The notes under the pieces are model-generated. The model did not search any database, was not told the DNA's origin, and was given only the letters and a program-made list of their open reading frames with translations. The position numbers and the translations under genes are program-made. A DNA stretch of 64,000 nucleotides from an uncultured Eubacteriales bacterium (lineage in GTDB: Bacteria > Bacillota > Clostridia > Monoglobales > Monoglobaceae). This document shows, piece by piece, positions 1-9,091 of this stretch (its first letter is position 1; each line of letters opens with the position of its first letter). The DNA is taken from assembly GCA_900545865.1 (NCBI GenBank), contig URAN01000004.1:1-64000 (forward strand), in the 5' to 3' direction.

Positions 1-2
1 CA

Positions 3-116
3 ATCGTGACCGCCGTTATTGCTTGGTGGAAGAACAATAGTTTTACCCAATCGGCACTAAAAGCCGATGAGGTAATGAGAGAGGGGAAAGAAAATGCGAG
101 CCGTACATCAGATTAA
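3..116 (+). CDS. Phage holin, phiLC3-like, C-terminal end (partial)
   Basis: The window opens inside a reading frame that ends at a TAA at 114-116. The visible 37 residues include AWWKNNSFTQSALKADEVM, which resembles the conserved C-terminal part of phiLC3-family holins (small phage membrane proteins that permeabilise the membrane so the endolysin reaches the wall). The amidase start at 94 overlaps its 3' end by 23 bases, the usual translationally coupled holin-lysin arrangement. The start and the membrane segment lie outside the window. The family assignment rests on a short match. Confidence 0.7.
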   Translation: MVTAVIAWWKNNSFTQSALKADEVMREGKENASRTSD

Positions 117-834
117 GTATAACCGCTCAAACAGGGGCGGCACACCGATAAAATACATTGTCGTACACGATACGGGGAATCCCTCGCGCGGCGCGAACGC
201 AACAGCGCACTATAACTATTTTAACGGCGGTGACCGCTCGTCAAGTGCGGACTTCTTTGCAGATGATACACAGGTTTTATGCGTGAACGATTATTATAAG
301 TTTTATACGTGGCATTGCGGTGACGGTCACGGGAAATACGGCATAACAAACCGTAATTCGGTCGGGATTGAGTTTTGCATAAACGTTGATTCCGACAGAA
401 ATAAAACGTTGGAGCGCACGGCACAGCTTGTCAGGGAATTAATGCAGGAGCTTAACATCCCGATTGACCGAGTTGTACGTCACTATGACGCAAGCCGCAA
501 GAACTGTCCGCAGAGTATGAGCGGCAACGGTTGGGCGCAGTGGTACGAATTTAAAGAAAAATTGAAAGGTGAGGATTTAACAATGGCACAATATGAAGAA
601 TTAAAAAACGAAATATCACAACTGACCGAGACGGTAAAGGTTTTGGCAACGGAGCTTAGCAATTTAAAACACCCGATGATATATAACTATATCGACAATA
701 ATATGCCTGAATGGGCACGCTCGGCGGTATCGTGGGCAGTCGAGAACGGCATACTAAACGGTGACGAAAACGGTCTGAACCTTGACGATAAGGATTTGCG
801 ATTCATCACGATGATGTACAGGATGAGGGGATAA
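94..834 (+). CDS. Phage endolysin: N-acetylmuramoyl-L-alanine amidase (Amidase_2)
   Basis: This 246-residue protein cuts the bond between MurNAc and the stem peptide of peptidoglycan, here as a phage lysis enzyme. Residues about 15-150 form an Amidase_2 (T7-lysozyme/PGRP-like) domain. The zinc ligands fit His25 in VVHDTGN, and His130 and Cys138 in RHYDASRKNCP. After that comes a short coiled-coil stretch (about 165-190, ELKNEISQLTETVKVLATEL). The C-terminal end (about 200-246, PEWARSAVSWAVENGILNG) looks like one SLH-type or related wall-binding repeat. There is no signal peptide, as expected for a lysin exported through a holin. It overlaps the upstream holin gene and is the last gene before the tRNA operon, so it marks one end of a prophage or prophage remnant. 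Confidence 0.88.
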   Translation: MRAVHQIKYNRSNRGGTPIKYIVVHDTGNPSRGANATAHYNYFNGGDRSSSADFFADDTQVLCVNDYYKFYTWHCGDGHGKYGITNRNSVGIEFCINVDSDRNKTLERTAQLVRELMQELNIPIDRVVRHYDASRKNCPQSMSGNGWAQWYEFKEKLKGEDLTMAQYEELKNEISQLTETVKVLATELSNLKHPMIYNYIDNNMPEWARSAVSWAVENGILNGDENGLNLDDKDLRFITMMYRMRG

Positions 835-842
835 AGTGAAAT

Positions 843-891
843 AACTACCGTACAACTACCGTACCTATGACACCTTGATTTATTACCGTAC
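843..891 (+). other. Putative phage attachment region with repeated arm-like sites
   Basis: Between the endolysin and the tRNA-Lys terminator lie three copies of the core TACCGTAC (846-853, 857-864, 884-891; the first two extend to AACTACCGTAC). Between the second and third is GACACCTTGATT (869-880), which recurs exactly at 963-974 inside the tRNA-Lys gene. Clustered short repeats around a sequence shared with a tRNA gene are what integrase arm sites and an attachment core look like. The integrase gene is not in the window, so this is inference. Confidence 0.4.
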
Positions 892-897
892 TAAAAA

Positions 898-931
898 CAA
901 ACCCCCGTAATCGTTGATATTACGGGGGTTT
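898..931 (-). terminator. Terminator of the tRNA operon
   Basis: A strong hairpin (AACCCCCGTAAT / ATTACGGGGGTT) is followed on the minus strand by TTTGTTTTT. It lies directly downstream of tRNA-Lys in the direction of tRNA transcription. On the plus strand the U-run is weak, so it may only partly stop read-through from the phage lysis genes. Confidence 0.8.
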
Positions 932-934
932 CTG

Positions 935-1010
935 TGGTGACCCATCGGAGATTCGAACTCCGGACACCTTGATTAAAAGTCAAGTGCTCTGCCAACTGAG
1001 CTAATGGGTC
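935..1010 (-). tRNA. tRNA-Lys (UUU)
   Basis: A 76-base cloverleaf on the minus strand. The acceptor arms are GACCCAT / ATGGGTC, the anticodon loop is CTTTTAA (anticodon TTT), the T-arm has GGAGTTCGAATCTCC, and the 3' CCA is encoded. It is the last gene of a five-tRNA operon. The sequence GACACCTTGATT in its 3' half recurs beside the neighbouring phage genes, so this gene may be the phage integration target. Confidence 0.97.
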
Positions 1011-1031
1011 ATATTTAATTTTTAAAAAAGA

Positions 1032-1106
1032 TGGCTGGGCTGGCAGGATTCGAACCTACGAATGCAACAGTCAAAGTGTTGTGTCTTACCGCTTGACGAC
1101 AGCCCA
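1032..1106 (-). tRNA. tRNA-Gln (UUG)
   Basis: Minus-strand tRNA with acceptor arms TGGGCTG / CAGCCCA, anticodon loop CTTTGAC (anticodon TTG) inside the stem CAACA/TGTTG, and an encoded CCA. Fourth in the tRNA operon. Confidence 0.96.
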
Positions 1107-1116
1107 GTATTTAAAT

Positions 1117-1194
1117 TGGGGTGGGTAAAGGGAGTCGAACCCTTGACCTCCAGAGCCACAATCTGGCACTCTAGCCAACTGAGCTATACCCACC
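1117..1194 (-). tRNA. tRNA-His (GUG)
   Basis: Minus-strand tRNA with anticodon loop TTGTGGC (anticodon GTG), acceptor GTGGGTA / TACCCAC and encoded CCA. The extra 5' G (position -1) that identifies histidine tRNAs is encoded at 1194 and faces the discriminator C at 1120. Confidence 0.96.
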
Positions 1195-1201
1195 GTATAT
1201 G

Positions 1202-1278
<77 letters not shown>

Positions 1279-1318
1279 ATATCTCACAAGGCCGCAACAA
1301 TAAACGGCAAAAATTTAA

Positions 1319-1392
1319 TGGAGCGGGTGATGGGAATCGAACCCACGCAATCAGCTTGGAAGGCTGAGATTCTACCATTGAACTACACCCGC
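1319..1392 (-). tRNA. tRNA-Gly (UCC)
   Basis: Minus-strand tRNA with anticodon loop CTTCCAA (anticodon TCC), acceptor GCGGGTG / CACCCGC, discriminator T and encoded CCA. It is the first gene of the operon, about 20 bases downstream of a consensus promoter. Confidence 0.96.
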
Positions 1393-1413
1393 CTGTCTCA
1401 ACACGACTTATTT

Positions 1414-1442
1414 ATTATATCAGATTTCGTTCTGTTTGTCAA
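1414..1442 (-). promoter_or_regulatory. Consensus sigma-A promoter of the tRNA operon
   Basis: On the minus strand, TTGACA (1442-1437) and TATAAT (1419-1414) are separated by exactly 17 bases. This perfect housekeeping promoter sits just ahead of tRNA-Gly. Confidence 0.9.
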
Positions 1443-1534
1443 CCCTTTTTTTCATATTTTTTTATTTTCTTGAAAAATTTATATTATGTCGGGTTTTTAA
1501 GCCTGTTAATCTTCGGTCTTTCTTTAATGAAAGA

Positions 1535-1563
1535 GAAACTGCGCCGTGATTTGACGCAGTTTC
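1535..1563 (-). terminator. gapA terminator
   Basis: Hairpin GAAACTGCG / CGCAGTTTC about 16 bases after the gapA stop codon. It is followed on the minus strand by a pyrimidine-rich but imperfect tail (TCTCTTTC). Confidence 0.6.
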
Positions 1564-1578
1564 CCGAAATTCTCAAAC

Positions 1579-2613
1579 TTATTTCTCTGCGAAATATTTG
1601 ATTGTTCTAACCATCTGGCTTGTGTAGCTGTTCTCGTTATCATACCAAGAAACAACCTGAACCTCATAAAGGTCATCAGCAATCTTTGATACCATTGTCT
1701 GAGTTGCGTCAAACAATGAACCATATCTCATTCCGATAACATCCGATGATACGATAGGATCTGTGTTGTATCCGAATGATTCCGAAGAAGCAGCCTTCAT
1801 AGCAGCATTGATACCGTCAACGGTAACGTCAGCGCCCTTAACAACAGCCGTAAGGATTGTTGTTGAACCTGTCGGAACCGGAACACGCTGTGCAGAACCG
1901 ATGAGCTTTCCGTTAAGCTCAGGGATAACGAGGCCGATTGCTTTAGCAGCGCCCGTTGAGTTAGGAACGATGTTAGCAGCACCTGCTCTTGCACGTCTCA
2001 TATCGCCTTTTCTGTGAGGACCGTCAAGAATCATCTGGTCGCCCGTGTAAGCGTGGATTGTTGACATAATACCGCTCTGGATAGGAGCATAATCGTTAAG
2101 AGCTTTAGCCATGGGAGCCAAGCAGTTTGTTGTACAAGATGCAGCCGAAATGATTGTGTCATCAGCCGAAATTGTATCTTCGTTTACGCTGTAAACGATA
2201 GTTTTAAGGTCATTGCCTGCCGGTGCGGAAATAACAACTTTCTTTGCGCCCGCATCGATATGAGCCTGTGATTTAGCCTTTGATGTATAGAAGCCTGTGC
2301 ACTCCAATACAACGTCAACGCCGATTTTTCCCCACGGAAGCTCAGCAGCGTTAGCCATAGCATAAATTTTTAAAGTTTTGCCGTCAACCGTGATTGTTCC
2401 CGCTTCATCATCAGCCTCAACGGTGTGCAAATTCTCACCGATTTTGCCGCAGTAACCGCCCTGTGCTGTATCATACTTTAACAAATCAGCAAGCATAGAA
2501 GGCTTTGTCAAGTCGTTGATAGCAACAACCTCATAACCCTCTGCGCCGAACATCTGACGAAAAGCCAGACGGCCGATACGACCAAAACCATTAATAGCAA
2601 CTTTTACTGACAT
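1579..2613 (-). CDS. gapA: Glyceraldehyde-3-phosphate dehydrogenase
   Basis: A 344-residue cytosolic glycolytic enzyme that oxidises glyceraldehyde-3-phosphate to 1,3-bisphosphoglycerate. The N-terminal Rossmann fold begins with [11 protein letters not shown]. An Asp in AINDL, which in this family contacts the NAD ribose, suggests NAD rather than NADP use. The catalytic cysteine lies in [12 protein letters not shown] and the base histidine in [10 protein letters not shown]. The start ATG follows TCAGGAGG at good spacing. It stands alone, with its own promoter and terminator; no pgk or tpi is adjacent. Length and motifs are normal for the family. Confidence 0.97.
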   Translation of the reverse strand: MSVKVAINGFGRIGRLAFRQMFGAEGYEVVAINDLTKPSMLADLLKYDTAQGGYCGKIGENLHTVEADDEAGTITVDGKTLKIYAMANAAELPWGKIGVDVVLECTGFYTSKAKSQAHIDAGAKKVVISAPAGNDLKTIVYSVNEDTISADDTIISAASCTTNCLAPMAKALNDYAPIQSGIMSTIHAYTGDQMILDGPHRKGDMRRARAGAANIVPNSTGAAKAIGLVIPELNGKLIGSAQRVPVPTGSTTILTAVVKGADVTVDGINAAMKAASSESFGYNTDPIVSSDVIGMRYGSLFDATQTMVSKIADDLYEVQVVSWYDNENSYTSQMVRTIKYFAEK

Positions 2614-2711
2614 AGTAAAAACCTCCTGAAATAAATGTATTTATTTATAATTATTTTTCATAATTATCTTTTGCAAATAGCCGGGTAATTGCCCAACCCC
2701 ACCAATTATAT

Positions 2712-2740
2712 ATTTTAACTCATATTTCAAAAATATACAA
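2712..2740 (-). promoter_or_regulatory. gapA promoter
   Basis: Minus-strand TTGTAT (2740-2735) and TAAAAT (2717-2712) with a 17-base spacer, about 100 bases upstream of the gapA start in an AT-rich intergenic region. Confidence 0.55.
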
Positions 2741-2846
2741 GTCTTTTTTCAAAAAAATTGTTAAAACTTTAACTTATTTTTTTGAAAAAACTGTTGAAAT
2801 TATTAAAACCTCACTTATACATACCTTTTTCGGACATAAATCAAGT

Positions 2847-3632
2847 CTAATTATCACTTAATTTTTGCAAAAACATCTTTGTCCGCTCGTTTTGCGGATT
2901 GCCGATAACCTGTTCGGGCGTACCCTCTTCGGCAACAACACCGTCAGCCATAAAAATCACTTTATCGCTGACACTTTCGGCAAAATCAATCTCATGCGTG
3001 ACGATTACCATTGTAATCCTCTCTTTTGCAAGCGAACGTATAACCTTTAGAATTTCGCCGGTAAGCTCGGGGTCAAGAGCTGATGTCGGCTCGTCAAAGA
3101 ACAAAATCCTCGGTTTGAGCGCAAGTGCCCGTGCAATCGAAACCCTTTGTTTTTGACCCCCCGACAGTTCGCACGGATAACTGTTCAGCTTATCCGAAAG
3201 TCCGACGCTTGCGAGAACCGCCTTTGCGTTTTCATCGATTTGAGCCAAAATTTCTTTTTTATCAGCCTTAAAATTCGGCTGTTCCTTTGCCAAAAGCTTG
3301 GGCGCAAGCGTGACATTTTCAAGCACACTGTATTGAGGAAAGAGATTAAAATCCTGAAAAACCAAGCCGAAATTAAGCTGTTTCTTACGCATCTCTGCGG
3401 CTGAAAGCTTTGCTTTATCCTCGCCCGAGAACAAAAGTTCTCCGTCAAGATAAATTTCGCCCTCGTCGGCTCTCTCCAAAAAATTAATACAGCGCAAAAG
3501 TGTTGTCTTTCCGCTTCCCGATGAGCCGATAACCGAGAGAACCTCGCCCTCGTCCATCGAAAAATCAACGCCGTTTAACACCTGCGTCTTTCCAAAGCTC
3601 TTTTTAAAGCCTTTTATTTCAAGTATAGGCAT
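2847..3632 (-). CDS. Polar amino acid ABC transporter, ATP-binding protein
   Basis: A 261-residue ATPase that energises uptake of a polar amino acid (GlnQ/HisP family). Walker A is GSSGSGKT (about residue 37), the Q-loop is in GLVFQDFNLFP, the signature is LSGGQKQR, Walker B is ILFFDEPTSALD and the switch histidine is in VIVTHE. An unusually long segment between the Q-loop and the signature (LAKEQPNFKADKKEILAQID) makes it slightly larger than the usual 240-250 residues. It starts 72 bases after the permease gene and is the last gene of the operon. The start is set by AAGGTGG seven bases upstream of ATG. Confidence 0.93.
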   Translation of the reverse strand: MPILEIKGFKKSFGKTQVLNGVDFSMDEGEVLSVIGSSGSGKTTLLRCINFLERADEGEIYLDGELLFSGEDKAKLSAAEMRKKQLNFGLVFQDFNLFPQYSVLENVTLAPKLLAKEQPNFKADKKEILAQIDENAKAVLASVGLSDKLNSYPCELSGGQKQRVSIARALALKPRILFFDEPTSALDPELTGEILKVIRSLAKERITMVIVTHEIDFAESVSDKVIFMADGVVAEEGTPEQVIGNPQNERTKMFLQKLSDN

Positions 3633-3704
3633 ATAAAAACCACCTTATGTTAAATTCGCATTTTTCAACTTAAATCCGTAAATTTTATAAATCGCCGTCT
3701 TAAA

Positions 3705-4355
3705 TCAGCTCTTGTAATAATCAAGCTTTTTCTCTATGTAGCCGAACAAGAGCGTCAAAGCACCGTTAAACACAAGGAAGTACAGACCCGTTGAGAAAAG
3801 CGGCCAGATAAGACCTTTTTTTGTAAACCTTTCAGCAGACATAATAATTTCGGCAACGCTCACCACTCTCGCAAGAGATGTATCTTTGACAAGCGTGATT
3901 ATTTCGTTGCTTATCGGCGGTACTATCCTTTTTATTACCTGGAACAGCACAACCTTAAAGAAAATCTGAACCTTTGTCATACCGAGAACCTGACCCGCCT
4001 CGTACTGACCCTTTGAAATAGATTCGATACCGCCGCGGTAAATCTCCGAGAAATACGCGGCATAGTTGACAACAAACGCAATCATAACCGCGCCCATTCT
4101 CGATTGCATCGGTGTATCAAAGAGAATACCGGGGGCGTACATAACGACAAATAGCTGGAGCATAAGCGGCGTACCCCTTATAATCCAGACAAACGTTTTG
4201 GTAAGCCACCTCAGCGGCAGAAACTTTGACATTGAGCCGAAACAGACGATAAGCCCGAGCGGCAAAGCGATAACAAGCGTCAGCACAAATATGAAACAGT
4301 TTGTGCCAAAGCCCTGAAAAAGGGAAGCAATAATACTTCCGGCGGAACCTGTCAT
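3705..4355 (-). CDS. Polar amino acid ABC transporter, permease
   Basis: A 216-residue inner-membrane permease of the HisM/GlnP family. Several hydrophobic segments are visible (about 15-40, 60-80, 85-105, 190-210), and the ATPase-contact EAA loop appears around QYEAGQVLGMTKVQIFFKVV. I chose the ATG at 4355; the only RBS (GGAGG) lies 12 bases upstream, and a TTG directly after it at 4367 is too close to be used. It sits between the binding protein and the ATPase genes. Confidence 0.92.
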   Translation of the reverse strand: MTGSAGSIIASLFQGFGTNCFIFVLTLVIALPLGLIVCFGSMSKFLPLRWLTKTFVWIIRGTPLMLQLFVVMYAPGILFDTPMQSRMGAVMIAFVVNYAAYFSEIYRGGIESISKGQYEAGQVLGMTKVQIFFKVVLFQVIKRIVPPISNEIITLVKDTSLARVVSVAEIIMSAERFTKKGLIWPLFSTGLYFLVFNGALTLLFGYIEKKLDYYKS

Positions 4356-4453
4356 TATCTTAACCAACCTCCACTTAGGGCAATTGCCCGTCTTTAGTAA
4401 CGGTTCGGCGGCACAGACCGCCGAACCGAAGAAATTTTACGATAGAATATCGA

Positions 4454-5299
4454 TTATTTTATCAAGAGCAAATCCTGAAGCTTATACTTCTCGGCAATTT
4501 TTAAGAGAGTGCCGTCTGCGGCAAGCTCTTTCATAGCGGCATTAACCTTTTCGGTAATGTCACTGCCTTTTCTGAAAGCGATACCGTATTCCTCGGGTTC
4601 AAATTCTTGTGCGGTGACAACCGCAAGGTCTGTATAATCCGTACCCTCGCCGATTGAACCGATTGAAGTAACATAGTCAACAACCGCGATGTCGGCCGTG
4701 CCGGACTTAACCTCCATAAGGGCTTTTGCCTGAGAGTCAACACCCGTGAATTTTGCCGTCTTAAAGAAGTCGTTTCCCGTTGCAAGTTCTTCGCCTGCCG
4801 AACCTGTTTCGGCAACAACGCGTGCATCGGTGATGTCCTTACTGTACTTTTCAACGTTATCCTTAGATGTAACCATAACCTGTTTGTTACCGAGGTATGC
4901 ATCGGTTATGCTCATATTTTCTTTTCTGTCGGGAGTAATCGTCAAACCGTTCCAAAGACAGTCAACTTTTTTGGAATTAAGCTCGTTTTCTTTAGCGTCC
5001 CAGTTTATCTCAACAAAATCGGTCTCAACGCCGAGTTTTTTGCATACTGCCTTACCGAAATCAACCTCAAAACCCGTAAGCTCGCCGTTGTCATCCATAT
5101 AATCCATCGGTGCAAACAATGTCATACCTATGACAAGCTTGCCCTTGCCCTGAACATATGCCCAGTCGCTGTCAGCCGCTTTATCGGAATCCGCCGATGA
5201 GCCGCCGCTGTTCGCATTGTTTCCGCAAGCCGCAAGCGCAAAAACCGATACAACCGCAAGCGCAAGAGCCATAATCTTTTTAAACTTTTTCATAATCAT
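4454..5299 (-). CDS. Amino acid ABC transporter substrate-binding lipoprotein
   Basis: A 281-residue extracellular solute-binding protein, family 3 (HisJ/GlnH-like). The signal peptide ends in the lipobox LAAC, so the mature protein should be lipid-anchored. A Ser/Gly-rich linker follows, then the two-lobed binding domain (FAPMDYMDDNGELTGFEVDF, DCLWNGLTITPDR). These motifs fit polar amino acids, but the exact ligand cannot be read off. It is the first gene of the operon. AAAGGG lies five bases before ATG 5299; ATG 5293 is an alternative start. Confidence 0.93.
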   Translation of the reverse strand: MIMKKFKKIMALALAVVSVFALAACGNNANSGGSSADSDKAADSDWAYVQGKGKLVIGMTLFAPMDYMDDNGELTGFEVDFGKAVCKKLGVETDFVEINWDAKENELNSKKVDCLWNGLTITPDRKENMSITDAYLGNKQVMVTSKDNVEKYSKDITDARVVAETGSAGEELATGNDFFKTAKFTGVDSQAKALMEVKSGTADIAVVDYVTSIGSIGEGTDYTDLAVVTAQEFEPEEYGIAFRKGSDITEKVNAAMKELAADGTLLKIAEKYKLQDLLLIK

Positions 5300-5332
5300 C
5301 AAATCCCTTTCATTTGTTGAATAATAATGTTA

Positions 5333-5360
5333 ATTTTAATTATTTTCGTTATTATTTCAA
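5333..5360 (-). promoter_or_regulatory. Possible promoter of the amino acid ABC operon
   Basis: Minus-strand TTGAAA (5360-5355) and TAAAAT (5338-5333), spacer 16. The -35 element overlaps the last codons of glgP, so the transporter may be transcribed separately from glgP. Confidence 0.45.
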
Positions 5361-7826
5361 ATGCCAAATTTCGCGGTTATAGTCCTCAATTGTTCTGTCG
5401 CTCGAGAAAAATCCCGCTTTGGCAGTGTTTATTACGGCAGAGCGCATCCATGCGTCCTTGTTATGATACTTTGCCGCAACCTCGCCGTTGGCCTTGAGAT
5501 AGGGCTCAAAATCGGGCAAAAGCAGATAGTTGTCGGCAAATCCGTGGTCACCTATTACCAATGACTTGTATATGTCATAGAACAGATTTTCCTGATTGAA
5601 CGTACCGTCAATCAAGGTATCAACAACCCTCTTTATAACGGGGTTCTTGGCATAAATCTCTGAGCTCGGCGACTTTCCGCTTGCATATGTGTTCAAAACA
5701 TCCTGTGACGACATACCGAATATGAATATGTTGTCATCACCGACCTGTTCTCTTATCTCGACATTTGCGCCGTCCATTGTGCCTATCGTCAATGCGCCGT
5801 TGAGCATAAGCTTCATATTACCCGTACCCGACGCCTCTTTTGACGCGGTGGAAATCTGTTCGCTCAAATCAGCCGCCGCAACGATTTTTTCGGCACTCGA
5901 TACACTGTAATTTTCGATAAACACAATCTTCATAAGGTCTTTTACCCTTTCGTCATTGTTTATCGTTTCGGCAACATCATTTATAAACTTAATGATAAGC
6001 TTTGCCATATGGTATCCCGGTGCAGCCTTTGCACCGAAAATATATGTTGTCGGCAAGGTATTTGCGTCGTATTGTCCGTCAAGTATCTTTTGATAACGAT
6101 AGATTATATGCATAACCTTTAAGAGCTGGCGCTTGTATTCGTGCAATCTCTTTATCTGAACATCGAACATCGAATCGGGATTAACCGTTATTCCGTTGTT
6201 ATCTAAGATATACTTTGCAAGCTTAACTTTATTGTCACGCTTAATCTCGGCGAACTTGTCACGGAAAGCCGCGTCATCGGCAAACGGGGTCAGCTTGTCG
6301 AGCTGACGGTAATCCTTAACCCAGCCGTCACCGATTGAGTCGCAAATCAATCCCGAAAGTTCAGGGTTTGCCTTATAAAGCCAACGTCTGAACGTAACAC
6401 CGTTGGTCATATTTTTAAACTTATACGGATAGACACTGTAATAATCCTTGAACGTTTCCTTTTTGAGTATCTCGGTATGCAAAGCGGCAACGCCGTTGAT
6501 GCTGTGGCACGCGGTGAGACAAAGGTTTGCCATACTTACCTGACCGTTTGCGATAACCGCCATATACTCAACCTTGCCGCTGTCGCCCGGGAATCTTTCC
6601 CACAGGAATTCACGCTGGCGGCGGTCAATCTCGTGTATAATCTGACCCAATCTGGGCAAGAGATTATCGACCATTTCCATCGGCCACTTTTCAAGTGCCT
6701 CGCACAGAATCGTGTGATTCGTATACGCAAACACAGCGCCGACAATCTTCCACGCGTCATCCCAGCCGAGACCCTCTTCATCCATAAGGATACGCATAAG
6801 CTCGGGGATAGCAATGGTCGGGTGAGTATCGTTTATATGAATCTGAACATATTCCGCAAGCTCGGCAATGGGAAGATGTTTTTGTTTATGCTTGGCTATA
6901 ATCCACTGTATTGTTGCCGAAACAAAGAAGTATTGCTGTTTTAATCTGAGCAGCTTTCCTTCATAGTGATTATCCTCGGGATAGAGAATCTTTGAAATAA
7001 CCTCGGCAAGCTCTTTGTTTTCGGACGCTTTTGCATAATCGCCGCGGTTGAACTCATCCATATCCATAACTTCGGGCGAGAGCGCACGCCAAAGTCTGAG
7101 CGTATTCACCGTTTCGGAATTGAATCCCGTAATCGGCATATCATACGGCTCGGCAATAACGGTGTTATAATCAACGTGACGGAATTTGAGCCGTCCGTCC
7201 TCCATATACTCTTCGACTCTGCCGCCGAAGTGAACCTCTTTTATATCCTCGGGTCTGGCAATATCCCAAACGTTACCCGTCTGTAGCCACGGGTCGGGCA
7301 TCTCAATCTGATAACCGTCAACAATCTTCTGTCGGAAAAGTCCGTATTCATAACGGATTCCGCAGCCGAACGCCGGCAATTCGAGATTCGTCAGCGAATC
7401 GAGGAAACACGCGGCAAGTCTGCCGAGACCGCCGTTACCCAAACCTGCGTCATTTTCCTGCTCCTCTATATCGCTGAGGTCAATATTCAGTTCAGACAAA
7501 GCGTCACGATATAAATCTGTTTCTCTTATATTCATAAGGTTATTGCCGAGAGCCCTTCCCATAAGGAACTCGAACGACAAATAATACAACTCTTTTTGCG
7601 GCTTTTTATCCGCAACCTGTTTGTAATTAACCCATTTTTCCATTATTTGGTCTCTTATGGTAAAAGAAACCGCTGTATATATTTCACGCTTGCTCGCCTC
7701 TTCAACGGTCTTACCGAAATATCTGCGAACCTTACCCGAAATTTCATCCTTGATAAATTCCTTGCGCTTGTTATACTCGGCATCGTTTTCAGCCTTTGCC
7801 GATTTTTTGAGCGGACTGTTTTTCAT
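5352..7826 (-). CDS. glgP: Glycogen/starch alpha-glucan phosphorylase
   Basis: An 824-residue GT35 enzyme that releases glucose-1-phosphate from glycogen or maltodextrin using phosphate. Family hallmarks are GNGGLGRLAACFLDSL near the N-terminus and the pyridoxal-phosphate lysine in EASGTGNMKLMLNGALTIGT, followed by DGANVEI. The length matches bacterial GlgP. I place the start at ATG 7826; the TTG at 7835 sits too close to the AAAGG. No other glycogen genes are adjacent, so it appears to be a single-gene unit with its own promoter. It would supply sugar phosphate to glycolysis alongside gapA. Confidence 0.95.
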   Translation of the reverse strand: MKNSPLKKSAKAENDAEYNKRKEFIKDEISGKVRRYFGKTVEEASKREIYTAVSFTIRDQIMEKWVNYKQVADKKPQKELYYLSFEFLMGRALGNNLMNIRETDLYRDALSELNIDLSDIEEQENDAGLGNGGLGRLAACFLDSLTNLELPAFGCGIRYEYGLFRQKIVDGYQIEMPDPWLQTGNVWDIARPEDIKEVHFGGRVEEYMEDGRLKFRHVDYNTVIAEPYDMPITGFNSETVNTLRLWRALSPEVMDMDEFNRGDYAKASENKELAEVISKILYPEDNHYEGKLLRLKQQYFFVSATIQWIIAKHKQKHLPIAELAEYVQIHINDTHPTIAIPELMRILMDEEGLGWDDAWKIVGAVFAYTNHTILCEALEKWPMEMVDNLLPRLGQIIHEIDRRQREFLWERFPGDSGKVEYMAVIANGQVSMANLCLTACHSINGVAALHTEILKKETFKDYYSVYPYKFKNMTNGVTFRRWLYKANPELSGLICDSIGDGWVKDYRQLDKLTPFADDAAFRDKFAEIKRDNKVKLAKYILDNNGITVNPDSMFDVQIKRLHEYKRQLLKVMHIIYRYQKILDGQYDANTLPTTYIFGAKAAPGYHMAKLIIKFINDVAETINNDERVKDLMKIVFIENYSVSSAEKIVAAADLSEQISTASKEASGTGNMKLMLNGALTIGTMDGANVEIREQVGDDNIFIFGMSSQDVLNTYASGKSPSSEIYAKNPVIKRVVDTLIDGTFNQENLFYDIYKSLVIGDHGFADNYLLLPDFEPYLKANGEVAAKYHNKDAWMRSAVINTAKAGFFSSDRTIEDYNREIWHLK

Positions 7827-7894
7827 TATTATCAAAACCTTTCCGAAAAGAATAATTGCGGTGTGGCGAATCCCATCCGCAACCGTACCTTATA

Positions 7895-7923
7895 ATTTTA
7901 CAGCATTTTTTCAGTTTCTGCAA
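7895..7923 (-). promoter_or_regulatory. glgP promoter
   Basis: Minus-strand TTGCAG (7923-7918) and TAAAAT (7900-7895) with a 17-base spacer, about 70 bases upstream of the glgP start. Confidence 0.5.
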
Positions 7924-8052
7924 CCCTTTTTTATAATTTTGGCTAAATTGACGATAGAAATACCCGTCACGGGTGCAAAATTGTAACACGCACAGCCAAA
8001 TGCCGCGCATATTGACTGCACGTCAACCGTTTTATGCCATAACGCTCATAGT

Positions 8053-9039
8053 CTATTTTTTATTAAATGACCTGCTGCGCAAATCCCGACCGATGAGAGC
8101 AACGGGTGTATAAATCCCCGAAATTCTCGATGTCATACGCTCGCCGTAAATATCGTTGATTCCCGACGGGCTCAAATTCGATGAAATAATGGTGCTTTTT
8201 TCGTTATTGAGTCTTGAATTTATTATATCGTACATAACCGCCGATGAATATGCGGTAACAAATTCCGTTCCGACATCATCAATAATCAAAAGGTCAACGT
8301 CATATACATATTTCGCCGTATATTCGGCGCGTTCGCGCTCGTCCTCGTCATACCTGCCGAATTTCAGCTTTTCCATCATATCGGCAAGCGAAAACGCTGA
8401 TTGATAATACACCGAAAAACCTCTTGCCAGCACGCGGTTGGCTATACATGACGAAAGATATGTCTTACCGAGCCCGGCACTGCCGTAAAAATACAGATTT
8501 CGGCTTGTTCCGTCACCGAAATTATCGGCGAAGTTCAGCGAAATATCAAACGCACGCTTTGCCACGCCCGCAACGGGTCTGCCCTTAATGTCCGGCTGGT
8601 TCTCAAACACCGAAAAATCAAAGTTTTCAAATGTTTGTTTGCGCATAAGCGCTGTCATATTTGAATTTAAACTTATATATTCCGATGCAAGCCTTTTTAA
8701 GCATTCGCACCTGTGTCCGTGTTCGTCAAAGCCCGTATCACGGCATTTTGAACAGGTATATATTGTATCGAGATAATCGGACGGAAGGTTCAGCTTTTTC
8801 AGAATATTCTTTTTTTCCGCCTGGGCGGCGTCTGCCGCCGCCTTAATCTCGGCAACACCCGATGCGCCGTTTAAGACACAGCGTGTGAGAGCAAGTCCGC
8901 ACGCCGCGAGCTGTGCCTCGACAGACCTATATTCGGGACAAAGCCGCCCCACCTCTGCCTTTCTGTCGTCAAGCGTCTGTTCGTTATTCCTGCGGATTTC
9001 CGCAAGTCTTGCATTTGCAAGCAAATATGGTGATTGCAT
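8053..9039 (-). CDS. DnaC/DnaI-type replicative helicase loader
   Basis: A 328-residue AAA+ ATPase predicted to load the replicative helicase at origins or stalled forks. The N-terminal 90 residues are helical. A zinc-binding stretch follows (CSKCRDTG...CEC, about 96-113). The ATPase core has Walker A GSAGLGKT (about 186), Walker B LLIIDDVG and sensor-like SSNLSP. The overall arrangement matches the DnaC-like proteins usually found beside DnaD in Clostridia. It lies downstream of the dnaD-like gene, with a 470-base repeat-filled gap between them. The start is ATG with GGAAGTGAT just upstream. Confidence 0.88.
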   Translation of the reverse strand: MQSPYLLANARLAEIRRNNEQTLDDRKAEVGRLCPEYRSVEAQLAACGLALTRCVLNGASGVAEIKAAADAAQAEKKNILKKLNLPSDYLDTIYTCSKCRDTGFDEHGHRCECLKRLASEYISLNSNMTALMRKQTFENFDFSVFENQPDIKGRPVAGVAKRAFDISLNFADNFGDGTSRNLYFYGSAGLGKTYLSSCIANRVLARGFSVYYQSAFSLADMMEKLKFGRYDEDERERAEYTAKYVYDVDLLIIDDVGTEFVTAYSSAVMYDIINSRLNNEKSTIISSNLSPSGINDIYGERMTSRISGIYTPVALIGRDLRSRSFNKK

Positions 9040-9091
9040 TTTATCACTTCCGAATCTAATATTTTTATAAATCTTTCACGGATTGATGATT

